Origin: Citrobacter sp. JGM124
GTDB taxonomy: Bacteria; Pseudomonadota; Gammaproteobacteria; Enterobacterales; Enterobacteriaceae
Assembly (NCBI RefSeq): GCF_018257795.1
Contig: NZ_JAERJD010000006.1
Coordinates: 62,001 to 126,000 of the forward strand
Direction: 5' to 3'
DNA length: 64,000 bases
The first letter of the stretch is position 1; each line of letters opens with the position of its first letter. The notes under the pieces were generated by a model, which saw only the letters and a program-made list of their open reading frames with translations, made no database searches and was not told where the DNA came from. The position numbers and the translations under genes were made by a program. Below, piece by piece: positions 49,368 through 59,262 of the stretch.

Positions 49368-49416
49368 TTGACGAAAAGATGACCGGGCATTCCCTGCCCC
49401 ACCATCTTTTCGTCAA
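49368..49416. repeat. Long inverted repeat downstream of the ABC permease operon
   Basis: Arms TTGACGAAAAGATG and CATCTTTTCGTCAA (14 bp, perfect) with an inner GGGCA/TGCCC stem. It lies 24 bp beyond the stop of the permease at 49440 and upstream of the DsbA-like gene. On the minus strand the second arm is not followed by a clear T-run. Confidence 0.6.
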
Positions 49417-49439
49417 TCTGAACGGCTCATGCTTACTGA

Positions 49440-50297
49440 TTATTTCCCCATTTTCGACAACATCTCAGGACGCATAAATCGATTTATCGTCAGCATAAAC
49501 AATATCGAGGGAACCAGCAGAATCAAGGCGGTGATTGATGATACCTGGTAGTTACCAGACATGCTGGCGTTATACAGCAGTAAAGGCAGGGTGGTTATTT
49601 CCGGGGCACCAACGAAAAATGTTCCGGTAAACTCGTCCAGTGATTCAAGGAACACAAAAATACCGGCAGCAATAATCCCCGGTGACGCTTGTGGCAGAAT
49701 CACATACCAGAAGGTAAATATCGGGCCAGCACCCAGATTACGAGAGGCTCTGGCTTGAAGAGGATCCACAGCAGAAAATGCAGCCACGCAGATCCATACC
49801 GCATACATCAAGCCATGCACACTGTGAACCAGTACCACGCCTGCGATCGTCCCGTTAAGCCCCCACTGGTAAAAAATACGTGCAATGTTCATATATACCG
49901 TCAGGTTGGGAAAAGCCTGAGGGATAAGAAACAACAACATAAAGAATATTCGCAGAGGCATGCCCCGCCGTGACAGTGCATAACCAGCGGGGATCGCCAT
50001 AAATAAGCACAGTATCACTGATAAAACCGCAATAAAAATACTGGTGAATAACGAACTGGACACATCACTATAGGGACTAAATACTTGGTACCAGTATTTC
50101 AGCCCCCATTGGCTGGGCAAGGTATGAGGGTAAAACCAACTTTCAGTTACAGTCCAAATCAGTAAATTAACCAGAGGCCCGAACATAATAAAAGTAATGA
50201 AAATAACTAACAGGGTTTGCAACAGCAGACTACCGGCAATTTTTTTCCACCCTTTTATCAGAAAATTTTCAGCTCCTGATAGTACATATTGTGTCAT
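49440..50297 (-). CDS. ABC importer permease 2 of the LacI-linked operon
   Basis: A 285-residue permease with six membrane segments; EAA loop SRNLGAGPIFTFWYVILPQ. The ATG at 50297 was chosen with GGGGAG just upstream; a longer frame to 50360 overlaps the preceding gene. It is the last gene of the operon that starts at 53412. Confidence 0.9.
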   Translation of the reverse strand: MTQYVLSGAENFLIKGWKKIAGSLLLQTLLVIFITFIMFGPLVNLLIWTVTESWFYPHTLPSQWGLKYWYQVFSPYSDVSSSLFTSIFIAVLSVILCLFMAIPAGYALSRRGMPLRIFFMLLFLIPQAFPNLTVYMNIARIFYQWGLNGTIAGVVLVHSVHGLMYAVWICVAAFSAVDPLQARASRNLGAGPIFTFWYVILPQASPGIIAAGIFVFLESLDEFTGTFFVGAPEITTLPLLLYNASMSGNYQVSSITALILLVPSILFMLTINRFMRPEMLSKMGK

Positions 50298-50299
50298 TC

Positions 50300-51130
50300 T
50301 TACTCCCCTCCTTTTTGCTGCAAGCTGTGACGCAGATAAAACCAGGAAAGCGCACCACAAATCAGCAGGGATATCACGCCCAAGGCGTTGGCAGACGCAT
50401 AGTCACTATAGGAATTAACTCGAAAAGCCATATCAACCGTCAGCATAGTAGGCTCCCCTGTTCCTATCATTAAAGGTACTGAAAGTACCGACATCATCAC
50501 GACAGTGGAGAGAACCAACGCAACACCAATAGCGGGCATCACCTGTGGCAAAATAATGCCAAACAAAATACGTGGCCTCGATGCCCCCAAGTTTCTTGCG
50601 GCCAGTATTTGTGCCGGTTCCACGGCGGCCATAGCGCCACAAATTAACAGGGTAGCAAAAGCCAGTTGTTTCCAGACGAAAGTAATAATGATCCCCTTCC
50701 AGCCTAACCATGAGAGGGTATCCATGGGGCTGACCCAGTCGGTTGCAACCAGCATATTATTCATCAGGCCATTTTTAGCCAGAAAAGTACGCATCATCTG
50801 GGCGGCGACAATAAAAGGGATGAACAAGGGCAAACGATACAGAAAGGCCAGTGCGCGCACCACGCCTTTATAAGGCGATAAAGTAATCACTGCGGAAAGC
50901 GTAATGGATATTAACGCCAGTAGTGCCACAGAGATCAAAACGATAATCACAGTAAACAGAATATCGTTGGAATAAAGCGTGAAAACTTTACTGAAATGCT
51001 CCAGAGTGAATCCCTGTTTTTTTGATGTAAAAGCAGAGATCAGTGAAAAACCAAGAGGGTAAAGGAACAGAACCACAATCATCAAAGCGGCCGGGCTAAT
51101 CAGCAAGAGATATTTTAACGATAAGCGCAT
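50300..51130 (-). CDS. ABC importer permease 1 of the LacI-linked operon
   Basis: A 276-residue permease with six membrane segments; EAA loop AARNLGASRPRILFGIILPQ. It is preceded by the binding protein and followed after 2 bp by the second permease. Confidence 0.9.
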   Translation of the reverse strand: MRLSLKYLLLISPAALMIVVLFLYPLGFSLISAFTSKKQGFTLEHFSKVFTLYSNDILFTVIIVLISVALLALISITLSAVITLSPYKGVVRALAFLYRLPLFIPFIVAAQMMRTFLAKNGLMNNMLVATDWVSPMDTLSWLGWKGIIITFVWKQLAFATLLICGAMAAVEPAQILAARNLGASRPRILFGIILPQVMPAIGVALVLSTVVMMSVLSVPLMIGTGEPTMLTVDMAFRVNSYSDYASANALGVISLLICGALSWFYLRHSLQQKGGE

Positions 51131-51198
51131 GACAAACCTTATGGAACAAAAGAGAGATGCTCAGGAGGCAAACCTGTTTGCCCCTGAGCACCAGGAAA

Positions 51199-52341
51199 TC
51201 ATTTATTGCTAACCTGACTTTCGTAGCCTTCTTTTATATCGTCAAAATAAGGTGCTATCGGGAAGCTTTTTCCGTATTCAGCTAATGCTTTCGGCGATAT
51301 TTCAGCAAACAGTTTCTGCCAGGTTTGTGCGTCCAGCTTCGATTTCACATGGTCTGCATCAATTCCTGGATACCAGTTGAACTGTTTAACAATGCCTTCG
51401 GCCTGCACTTCCGGGCTGGTTGCCAGTTCAATAAACTCACGGGCCAACTGGGGCTGGGCGGCTTTCGCCGGAATAACATAGTACATCGGTTGTCCAGGCA
51501 TACCAGGGGCTAATAGTGTGAGCTTCAGTGATGGGGGCAACTTCCCTTGGTCTTTCCAGCTATAGAACATATCTACCCATACTGGCCCCATGCTGATCTC
51601 TCCCCGTGACAGCATGTCAAGCGTCCCTGCATTACCCGGCGTAAAAGTTACATATTTATTAAAATCTTTTAGTTTCTCAAAAGCTTGTGGCCAATTTTTT
51701 TCAACACTTTTATCGTACGGCAATGCGGATAACCGTTTAGCGTCAGTGCCAAAAGCATAGATCCAGCCCACAACAAAACTGACACCCGACATTCCATTTT
51801 TGATGCCATTATAACCGAAAGCCTGGGGGTGTTTTTGTACCCAACTCGTCAGTTCTTCATAGGAAGAAGGCGGGGTTTTTATTGCCTCGCTATTCCAGGC
51901 TATGGCTGTCTGACTTAAAAACATCGGCATCACATAGCCGTCAACGTTCACACCAAGTGCATTTTTTGCATTATCCGCACTGACCATTGAACCCGTCTTA
52001 ATTTGCTGGCGATATTTTCCAAGCAAACCTTGATCCACCAGCTCCCCACCTGCTTTTTGATGGACAACGGCAACATCAATATCCCAAGTTTTAGCCCCAC
52101 TCTCTTTTTGCGCGGCTAATTTTTCAATCACCTTGTTAGAACCCGCATCCCCAGGACCGGTTCCAATGACCCTGACCTTCACGCCAGGGTGGGTTGCTTC
52201 AAATTTAGGCCCGAGCCAGGTTTTAACATAGTCCACCATATTTTGGTCACCTGCAGTGGCAACATTTAATACAGTTTCAGCATGTGCCACACTGCTCAGG
52301 AATAATGCAGTGACCAGCGCGAGTTTTGTTTTGGTAAACAT
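51199..52341 (-). CDS. ABC importer binding protein of the LacI-linked operon
   Basis: A 380-residue periplasmic protein; signal peptide MFTKTKLALVTALF to VAHAE. It is of the large type 2 binding-protein class (sugar, phosphate-sugar, spermidine relatives; YnjB-like). The start at 52341 has GAGGG upstream. The ligand is not evident; neighbouring hydrolases suggest a phosphorylated or phosphodiester compound. Confidence 0.88.
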   Translation of the reverse strand: MFTKTKLALVTALFLSSVAHAETVLNVATAGDQNMVDYVKTWLGPKFEATHPGVKVRVIGTGPGDAGSNKVIEKLAAQKESGAKTWDIDVAVVHQKAGGELVDQGLLGKYRQQIKTGSMVSADNAKNALGVNVDGYVMPMFLSQTAIAWNSEAIKTPPSSYEELTSWVQKHPQAFGYNGIKNGMSGVSFVVGWIYAFGTDAKRLSALPYDKSVEKNWPQAFEKLKDFNKYVTFTPGNAGTLDMLSRGEISMGPVWVDMFYSWKDQGKLPPSLKLTLLAPGMPGQPMYYVIPAKAAQPQLAREFIELATSPEVQAEGIVKQFNWYPGIDADHVKSKLDAQTWQKLFAEISPKALAEYGKSFPIAPYFDDIKEGYESQVSNK

Positions 52342-52368
52342 AAATTGCCCTCGAAATAATGGAATCAT

Positions 52369-53412
52369 TTAAGGTGTATGAAAGGTTTTAAAAATATGTA
52401 AGGCGGCTGCTGGCACCTGCAGTTTAATCGTAGAATTCATCGCCCAGCACTGTGGTGAATCCGCAAGAAAGAGATGATTGTGACAACGAATACTATGGCG
52501 ATAGTGATGCCCAATAAAAGCACTCTGCTCTACAATGCCTTCAAAAATTAATCCCTTTGGCGATTTACCCTGGGTTTTTTCAAAAAGTTCAACATCAGTA
52601 CTACGGAAATAGATAAAGTTTTCTGGTTGATATTCATCAGCCAAATCAAGATGCATAGCATTACTGCCAGAGGTAGTGACTTCATTTACAGAAATATGAT
52701 TTTCTGCCCCCATAAAATCAGCAACAAATGGGGTAGCGGGACGTTGATATATATCTTCCGGGGTTCCCACTTGCTCAATTTTGCCATTGTTCAGCACAAC
52801 AACACGATCAGCCATAACTAAGGCCTCTTGCTGGTCATGGGTAACAATAACAGAGGTGAAACCCAACTTTTTCTGCAACTGTTTTATTTCATGACGCACA
52901 CTCAAGCGTACTTTCGCGTCAAGATTGGACAGGGGTTCATCCAGTACCAGGACATCAGGTTCTATTGCCAGTGCCCGAGCCAGGGCAACACGCTGACGCT
53001 GTCCTCCAGAAAGCTCGGTTATTTTAGCCTCCCCCAGACCACGCAGGTTGACTATCTGTAAGAGTTGCTCAACCCGCTGTTTAATATCATCACGACGCCA
53101 TTTGCGAAGTTTTAAGCCATAACCAATATTACGCGCTACTGATAAGTGTGGCCATAAAGCATAACTTTGAAAAACCATCGTAATATTACGTTTTTCAGGT
53201 TCACTGACTGTAATATCCCGGCCCGCAACGGTGATGTTCCCTTGCTGTACCGGAATAAAACCACAAAGTGCATTTAATAAGGTGGTTTTTCCGCAACCAG
53301 AAGGCCCAAGTAATGCAATCATCTCACCTTTCTTCACCGTGAGATTAATATCCTGCAGTACAGTTTTTTCGCCGTAGCTAATTTTAAGTCGGGCAATATC
53401 CAGGTAGCTCAT
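52369..53412 (-). CDS. ABC importer ATP-binding protein of the LacI-linked operon
   Basis: A 347-residue ATPase. Walker A GPSGCGKTTLLN, signature LSGGQRQRVALAR, Walker B VLVLDEPLSNLD, H-loop VIVTHDQQEAL, then a TOBE-type C-terminal domain. ATG 53412 (MSYLDIARLKISYGEK) was chosen: homology begins there, though no strong Shine-Dalgarno precedes it. Upstream in-frame codons to 53658 run through the operator and the divergent gene and are discarded. Confidence 0.9.
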   Translation of the reverse strand: MSYLDIARLKISYGEKTVLQDINLTVKKGEMIALLGPSGCGKTTLLNALCGFIPVQQGNITVAGRDITVSEPEKRNITMVFQSYALWPHLSVARNIGYGLKLRKWRRDDIKQRVEQLLQIVNLRGLGEAKITELSGGQRQRVALARALAIEPDVLVLDEPLSNLDAKVRLSVRHEIKQLQKKLGFTSVIVTHDQQEALVMADRVVVLNNGKIEQVGTPEDIYQRPATPFVADFMGAENHISVNEVTTSGSNAMHLDLADEYQPENFIYFRSTDVELFEKTQGKSPKGLIFEGIVEQSAFIGHHYRHSIRCHNHLFLADSPQCWAMNSTIKLQVPAAALHIFKTFHTP

Positions 53413-53450
53413 TAAGGTGTCCAAACAGTCTGTTAAATTTTTTTGCATCG

Positions 53451-53466
53451 ATGAACACGTGTTCAT
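53451..53466. promoter_or_regulatory. LacI-type operator, 16-bp perfect palindrome
   Basis: ATGAACACGTGTTCAT, with the central CG typical of LacI-family sites, lies in the 159-bp gap between the divergent ABC operon and the MBL-fold gene. The LacI-family gene is two genes away. It is placed to control both directions. Confidence 0.7.
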
Positions 53467-53571
53467 TTGTTTGTAAAAAAAATGAAACGCAAATCCGACA
53501 CTATGTGAGCTTACTCTGGCGTCTCTTTGTGACACTTTAATTAAGCGCGCAAAATTTTTTAGCGAGGAAAA

Positions 53572-54339
53572 ATGAAAATAGATATTCTCGGCTGTGGTAG
53601 CGCGTTCTCCCGCTGGCAAAATACTTCTGCATTGCGAGTGCTGGACGACAATCACCAATGGCTTATCGACTGTGGTCCGACTGTCCCCAGGGCGCTATGG
53701 CAACGTGACGGAGATATCAATGATATTGATGTAATTTTCTTTACCCATGTTCACCCTGACCATTGCGCCGGGCTGATGGCATTACTTAATTACTGGAAAA
53801 GTTTTTCCCGCCAGAAACCCCTGATTATCTACAGCCAGGCAGAACAGCGCCCGGTACTCATGCAATTGGCCCGGCTGGCAAACTGGCCTGCCAGTACATT
53901 GTCTTTTGAGATTGAATGGCGAGACACAACCACCAGCTGGTGCTGGCAAAACTGGCAAATAGAAACCGCCTTCACACAGCATGAAATCGCCAATCACGCG
54001 ATTCGCCTCAGTATCGGTTCCCATAGCCTGTTTTATAGCGGTGACGGGCGTCCTACTCCTGAGTCTGTTGCCTTGATGACAGCCAGTGATCTGGCATTTC
54101 AAGAGTGTGCATCCCTCACCCCTTTGGCAGACGACGCTTCTCATGGTGACTTCCCCGGCTGTCTTGAATTATTTAATACGCTTGGTCTGCCTCGACTGGG
54201 GCTTTATCACTGTTATGACGCAACGTTACCGGAGTTGAAACAAGCCTGTCTCCCCTACCCGGGATTATTCGTCAGTGAGGACGGCTTGCAATATGACTAC
54301 CAACAACAACAGTTCTCTCACGGGACATATCCACTGTGA
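53572..54339 (+). CDS. Metallo-beta-lactamase-fold hydrolase (PhnP-like phosphodiesterase)
   Basis: A 255-residue MBL-fold enzyme. The metal motif is FTHVHPDHCAG; further ligands are in LFYSGDGRPTPES, DASHGDFPG and LYHCYD. It resembles PhnP/RNase Z-type phosphodiesterases. No signal peptide. It overlaps the LacI gene by 4 bp (GTGA) and lies opposite the importer, so it likely opens a phosphodiester brought in by it; that link is inference. Confidence 0.85.
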   Translation: MKIDILGCGSAFSRWQNTSALRVLDDNHQWLIDCGPTVPRALWQRDGDINDIDVIFFTHVHPDHCAGLMALLNYWKSFSRQKPLIIYSQAEQRPVLMQLARLANWPASTLSFEIEWRDTTTSWCWQNWQIETAFTQHEIANHAIRLSIGSHSLFYSGDGRPTPESVALMTASDLAFQECASLTPLADDASHGDFPGCLELFNTLGLPRLGLYHCYDATLPELKQACLPYPGLFVSEDGLQYDYQQQQFSHGTYPL

Positions 54340-55355
54340 ATGGGGCTCGTACTAAGCAGAACATCACCGCCCAGGATGTTGCCCGTAAGGCTGGTGTTTC
54401 CAGAGCCGTGGTCTCTCGTGCTTTAAGTAATAATGGCAGTATCTCCCCGGATACCCGTGCCCGGGTGCTTCAGGTTGCAGAAGAACTCGGGTATCAAGTC
54501 AATTTTTTGGCCCAGGGGCTTAACCGCCGCCGCAGCCATTTAATAGGGGTTATTGTCTCCCATATCAGTGATCCCTTTCGGAGCTCCCTGCTCGATGGTT
54601 TGTTGCGGGAAATTCAGCGCCATGGATTCCAGGCCTTAGTGACGGAAATTCATAATGAACAAGAGCTGGCAGAGACTTTACGCAATTTCACTCAATTTCG
54701 TGTCTCCGGTGTGATTGTCACTTCCGGTAAACCCCCTGAGGCCTTGGTTAATCAGTGTGTACAGCAGCAGATCCCTGTCGTGGGAATTAATCGTCAGCCT
54801 GATATTCCCGGAGTCGACTATGTGTGCTCTGATAATGTGGCAGGTGCCGTACTGGCGGCAGAACAGCTGGTTAAGGGAGGGTGTCGGCGTTTTGGCTGGT
54901 TAAATAATAATAATTCCACTTGGGCGGGCAGAATGCGAGGAGAGGCTTTTATCCTGGCATTACAACAGCGAGGGGTCGATACCCTGCAGGATCTTGTCAT
55001 GCTAATCGCCACAGAGGAAGGGTACGAAGGCGGCTTTCAAGCGGCGGTTCAGAAAACGGAAGGTATTCAAGGGATCTTTTGCGCTAACGCTCAGTTAGCC
55101 TGTGGTTTTCTTGATGGTATGCGCCAGCGTGGCAAAAATGCCCCGGACGACTTCCAGCTTATAGGGTTCGATAATACGCCACAAACCGCACAGTATAGTT
55201 ATCAGCTCACGACATTACATCAGGATGTGAGTGAGATTTCCCGACAAGCGCTGGCGCATTTGCTGGCACGCACCCGTAATCCGGCACACCCGTCACAAAT
55301 ATCATGGGTTAACGTGTCATTAATTCATCGGCGTACATCGCCCTCAACGCAATAA
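54336..55355 (+). CDS. LacI-family regulator
   Basis: A 339-residue regulator. The LacI helix-turn-helix is ITAQDVARKAGVSRAVVSRA with hinge LNRRRSHLIGVIVS; the periplasmic-binding-protein-like effector domain follows. The start is GTG at 54336. It should bind the palindrome at 53451 and control the importer and hydrolases. The effector is unknown. Confidence 0.92.
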   Translation: MNGARTKQNITAQDVARKAGVSRAVVSRALSNNGSISPDTRARVLQVAEELGYQVNFLAQGLNRRRSHLIGVIVSHISDPFRSSLLDGLLREIQRHGFQALVTEIHNEQELAETLRNFTQFRVSGVIVTSGKPPEALVNQCVQQQIPVVGINRQPDIPGVDYVCSDNVAGAVLAAEQLVKGGCRRFGWLNNNNSTWAGRMRGEAFILALQQRGVDTLQDLVMLIATEEGYEGGFQAAVQKTEGIQGIFCANAQLACGFLDGMRQRGKNAPDDFQLIGFDNTPQTAQYSYQLTTLHQDVSEISRQALAHLLARTRNPAHPSQISWVNVSLIHRRTSPSTQ

Positions 55356-55365
55356 GAGCAGCAGC

Positions 55366-56127
55366 ATGACCGAACAACAGCAGCAAGAATTATGCCATTT
55401 GATTCGCCAGCTGGGGGCCAAAGCCCAGTCATTACGTGACGCCGGATTGCAGGTTGAAAGTAAAGGCCGCCAGGATTTTGTTTCCGAAGCGGATCTCTTT
55501 GTCGAAGGGGAGATCAAACAGTGGCTGGCGATGCAATTTCCCGAAGACGGCTTTCTGGGGGAAGAGAGTGGACTGGTTCCCGGAACCTCAGGTATCTGGG
55601 TTCTTGATCCCATTGATGGTACAACTAATTTTATTCAAGGCATGGATTACTGGTGCATTTCCCTGGCCTATGTGAAAGACCATCGAATCGAGCTGGGTAT
55701 CATTCATGCCCCTGATCGCCATGAGTTTTTCTTTGCGCGTTATGGAGCCGGGGCATTTCTTAATGACCGACAGTTAACACTCCATGAACCTGCCCCCGAT
55801 GCGGTCATCATTGGTATGGGACGCTCGAGTCGTGGTTCCGTTGCTCAGTATGCTCATACCATAGAAAATCTGCTCAATGAGGGAATTGAGTATCGGCGGT
55901 TTGGTGCTGGTGCGCTGATGCTGGCCCATGTTGCGGCAGGGCAAGTCCATGCTTATTATGAAGCCCATATGAACAGCTGGGATGTTCTGGCTGGCCTGCT
56001 ATTGATTAACGAGGCGGGAGGAAGCAGTAATGCCTTTCTCGATAATGACGGCTTACTGCAAGGCAATCGAGTTCTGGCCGGAGCCCGATCTCTGTTACCG
56101 CGCCTGACTGCACTTTTAGCGCCTTAA
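55366..56127 (+). CDS. Inositol-monophosphatase-family phosphatase
   Basis: A 253-residue Mg-dependent phosphatase. Metal-site motifs are GEESG, DPIDGTTNFIQG and the C-terminal NSWDVLAGLLLINEAGG. Family members remove phosphate from inositol phosphates, histidinol phosphate or PAP. It is co-directional with the MBL and LacI genes, 10 bp after LacI. Together the genes suggest uptake of a sugar- or inositol-type phosphodiester, its cleavage and dephosphorylation. Confidence 0.88.
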   Translation: MTEQQQQELCHLIRQLGAKAQSLRDAGLQVESKGRQDFVSEADLFVEGEIKQWLAMQFPEDGFLGEESGLVPGTSGIWVLDPIDGTTNFIQGMDYWCISLAYVKDHRIELGIIHAPDRHEFFFARYGAGAFLNDRQLTLHEPAPDAVIIGMGRSSRGSVAQYAHTIENLLNEGIEYRRFGAGALMLAHVAAGQVHAYYEAHMNSWDVLAGLLLINEAGGSSNAFLDNDGLLQGNRVLAGARSLLPRLTALLAP

Positions 56128-56337
56128 GAAAAAGGAGGATCGCGACTCAGTGATACAGCGGTTCTCCATCACTCCCCGCAGTGGATATGTTATCAACACG
56201 TGATTTTATCTTGAAAAAAAGACGTATCATTAAATAATGGTATGCCGGGCAATATGATTCACTGGTATGAGCAGCAACCTCCCCGCTATTGTGAGTGCCT
56301 TATATGCCATAGGGTTTATCCGTAACAGGCCAGAATA

Positions 56338-57435
56338 ATGTCATTTCAAAATGGAAACACGATGATTCAATTGAAGAATATTCCCGCCATATTCAGCCAG
56401 TATACTGGTCAGTTAGCCATACCCGGCCTGATGTTAGCCATTTCCCAGGCGGTACAAGCCACCCCCATACCTGAAGCCATCAATTTCACGCATAAAGACT
56501 GGGATCTGACGTGCGACAATACGCTGACTTGCCGAGCCGCTGGTTACTCCGCAGACGAAACAGACCCCGCCGCCACGGTATTGATCACGCGTGAAGCAGG
56601 GGCTTCAACCCCTGTGATTAACGAAGTGATGCTGGCGAATTATGACAGTGAAACGGACGATCCGGGCACTTCAGGTATTCCGCAGTTACTTATTGATAAT
56701 CAATCCCAGGGAGCATTATTAGCGGCTAATGATGACAGCTGGAAAATGAGTGACACCCAGTTTGCTGCTTTTAAGCAAGCCCTGAAACAAGACAAACCCG
56801 TCAGTTTTAAAGACTCTGTACACGAGTATATTTTTTCTGGCGCCGGTTCAAGTGCCGTATTACTGAGAATGGATGATGTTCAGGGCCGAATCGGCACTCC
56901 TGATGCATTATTCAGAAAAGGAACAAACAGTGAGACAACCGTTAAACCACCTGTCGCCACCCCACTGATTATTAAAGCCCCAGTACAGGATATTCATGGA
57001 CACGATATGTCCCCCCAGGAAACGGCATTAATTAAACCTCGCATTCTGGCAACCCATAATGCCGCTGCTGACTGTGACGAAGAACTGCTCAATGAAACCT
57101 GGCAAATCGCCAGACTCAACAATAAGCAATCACTGATTACAGTTCCTTGCTGGAGAGCTGCATATAACAGCGGTGATATGTATTTCGTTATCGATGATGA
57201 GATGAAGAACCCTCCAGTCATGGTGACCGATAGTGCCACAGACTACGAGGACGGTATTCTCTCATTTTCTATGAAAGGCCGCGGGTTAGGAGACTGCTGG
57301 AGCTATCAGCAATGGGTCTGGGATGGTAAGCAGTTCATTGACAGTTCCTCCGGAAATACCGGGCGTTGCCGTTTGATCCGCGCAGGTGGCGCCTGGGATA
57401 TTCCACAGCGAGTGACGCGTGTCGAGACTCGGTGA
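56338..57435 (+). CDS. DUF1176 periplasmic protein
   Basis: A 365-residue protein with a likely signal sequence ending near VQATP. The DUF1176 body has several Cys pairs (DLTCDNTLTCRA, GRGLGDCWSYQQWVWDG), which fit disulfides in the periplasm. Function unknown. ATG 56362 would give a shorter N-terminus. It is transcribed alone. Confidence 0.8.
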   Translation: MSFQNGNTMIQLKNIPAIFSQYTGQLAIPGLMLAISQAVQATPIPEAINFTHKDWDLTCDNTLTCRAAGYSADETDPAATVLITREAGASTPVINEVMLANYDSETDDPGTSGIPQLLIDNQSQGALLAANDDSWKMSDTQFAAFKQALKQDKPVSFKDSVHEYIFSGAGSSAVLLRMDDVQGRIGTPDALFRKGTNSETTVKPPVATPLIIKAPVQDIHGHDMSPQETALIKPRILATHNAAADCDEELLNETWQIARLNNKQSLITVPCWRAAYNSGDMYFVIDDEMKNPPVMVTDSATDYEDGILSFSMKGRGLGDCWSYQQWVWDGKQFIDSSSGNTGRCRLIRAGGAWDIPQRVTRVETR

Positions 57436-57485
57436 CAAGCTTGCGATTAACGCCACAGATTGAGTTCGGGTTCAAATAACAAACA

Positions 57486-57521
57486 TAAAAAAACCGGAAA
57501 GCCAGGCCTTCCGGTTTTTTC
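57486..57521. terminator. Bidirectional terminator between the DUF1176 gene and gadC
   Basis: Stem AAAACCGGAA with TTCCGGTTTT, flanked by A-rich and T-rich runs, so it works on both strands. It lies 50 bp after the DUF1176 stop. Confidence 0.85.
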
Positions 57522-57582
57522 TATTTTAAGGCGGTTCGCCAGACATCGTGATTTGTCACCACCAGTCTCACGGCTTTACACC

Positions 57583-59160
57583 CTATTTTTTATCCTTCTC
57601 TTCGGCCGCTGCTGCCCCACTACTTTGCTGATCTACCGCTTTATCATTGTGTACCAAATGCCAGAAAGAACGAGCACGTGGATGGATAAAGAAGTGGTTT
57701 GCCGGGGCATTGTGCGTTTTGATGTGCACCATCGTGATACCCGTCTCTTTGCCTCTTTTATCATGCAAGGCATAGATAACAAACGGCACCAAGAAAATAA
57801 CCACAAAACAAACGCCCAACAGAGTCACATAGGTATCGGCCCCAGAACCTCCTGGTAAAGAACTTGGCGGGAAGAACGAGACGACAAAAGCAAGAATAGA
57901 AACAATCAGCCCCGCAGAGGCAATGGCTAACTTAGTCCCTTTACCACCTGGAATATTAAAGACGCGTTTTTTCTCAGGCTGCTTGCATACCAAATGCATA
58001 TATCCCAGGAACAGCATGAAATAGCTGCACAGATAAATAACCACCGTCAGTGCCAGTGCAATCAGGAATGACATATTGCCACCCCCACCCGTGTTGGTCA
58101 GTATGATCAGAGCAACAGTCGTGATTAATAACTGGGAAATCACCAAAGTAACGGGCACGCCATTTTTGTTAACTTTGGAAAACGCTTTCGGCAAAATACC
58201 TTTTTGGGCAGCGACATACATCCCTCGTGAAGGGCCAACAATCCATGAAGCGATTTCAGCCAGTACACCCAAGAGTAGTAATGCAGCAATAATGCGTACA
58301 GCCCATTCAGCACCCGTGCTAAAGTGCGTCACCAGGACATTAAAGGTTTGGACCACACCCGCAGACAGGTTGATTTCATTGTTTGGAATCACCGCAGCAA
58401 CCGATAACCCACCAATGGAGCTCAAACAGATGGCGGCAATCATCAGTAACAACATCGCTGCAGGATAGTCCCTGCCTGGGTTCTTCATTTCATTGACATG
58501 AGTCGCAGACGCTTCAACGCCCATATAACTTAAAATAAAGGCAACAAAAACGACCAGTGTCCCGATTTTTGTAAAATCCGGAACAAAAGTATCTGCACTG
58601 ATTTCAATAGCCAGTGGCGCACCACTCATCAGATAGCTGACAGCTAAAACAACTAAGATCAATGCAGGTAATAAGATACCGGCAAAGAAACCCACTTTAG
58701 CAATCGTTGCGGTATATTTAGTCCCACCGAACTGAGTAAATGCCAGCCCCCATAAAATCACTAATGCTGCAATGGTTTTTATCACCGGGTTAGTATTAAG
58801 CTCTGGCCAGTTGAGGATATAAGACAAGGCACCCAGCACAAAATAGAGCATCGGAATGAAGCCAACGGCAATTTGCAGATACCCGAAAGATATCGCCGCA
58901 AATCCCCAGCGCTCCCCCAGGGTATTCGATACCCAGGCAAACACGCCCCCCTCTTCCCAGCCTTCTACAGTTGCCATTTCAGCGGCACAAAGTGCCACTG
59001 GAATAAACCACAGTATTCCACCCAGTAAAAGAAAGAAAACCAAACTGAAACCGGATGTGGCGAATGTGGGATATTCATAAACCGCCATAACCATTGATGC
59101 CGTTATTGCAAAAAAACCCAATAACGTTAGCTGCTTTGCAGCTGGAGTTGTTGTAGTCAT
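57583..59160 (-). CDS. gadC: Glutamate:GABA antiporter GadC
   Basis: A 525-residue APC-family antiporter with twelve membrane segments ([40 protein letters not shown]). It swaps external glutamate for internal GABA. The C-terminal tail ([17 protein letters not shown]) is the pH-dependent plug known in E. coli GadC. It follows gadB by 102 bp, where a strong hairpin sits. Confidence 0.94.
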   Translation of the reverse strand: MTTTTPAAKQLTLLGFFAITASMVMAVYEYPTFATSGFSLVFFLLLGGILWFIPVALCAAEMATVEGWEEGGVFAWVSNTLGERWGFAAISFGYLQIAVGFIPMLYFVLGALSYILNWPELNTNPVIKTIAALVILWGLAFTQFGGTKYTATIAKVGFFAGILLPALILVVLAVSYLMSGAPLAIEISADTFVPDFTKIGTLVVFVAFILSYMGVEASATHVNEMKNPGRDYPAAMLLLMIAAICLSSIGGLSVAAVIPNNEINLSAGVVQTFNVLVTHFSTGAEWAVRIIAALLLLGVLAEIASWIVGPSRGMYVAAQKGILPKAFSKVNKNGVPVTLVISQLLITTVALIILTNTGGGGNMSFLIALALTVVIYLCSYFMLFLGYMHLVCKQPEKKRVFNIPGGKGTKLAIASAGLIVSILAFVVSFFPPSSLPGGSGADTYVTLLGVCFVVIFLVPFVIYALHDKRGKETGITMVHIKTHNAPANHFFIHPRARSFWHLVHNDKAVDQQSSGAAAAEEKDKK

Positions 59161-59221
59161 ACGAACTCTCTTGAGATTCGTTTATATAAATCCATCAGTG
59201 TAATTAACTGATACCTGGAGA

Positions 59222-59248
59222 GTTCAAAGGGCCAAAGGCCCTTTGAAC
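59222..59248. terminator. Hairpin between gadB and gadC
   Basis: A perfect 12-bp stem (GTTCAAAGGGCC with GGCCCTTTGAAC) closes an AAA loop. No T-run follows on the minus strand, so it is more likely an mRNA-stability or attenuation element that sets the gadB/gadC ratio than a full stop. Confidence 0.65.
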
Positions 59249-59262
59249 GGGTGTGGACATGA

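Noticed and set aside
53413-53658. N-terminal extension of the ABC ATPase
   Set aside because: Runs through the LacI-type palindrome and into the divergent gene; homology starts at 53412.
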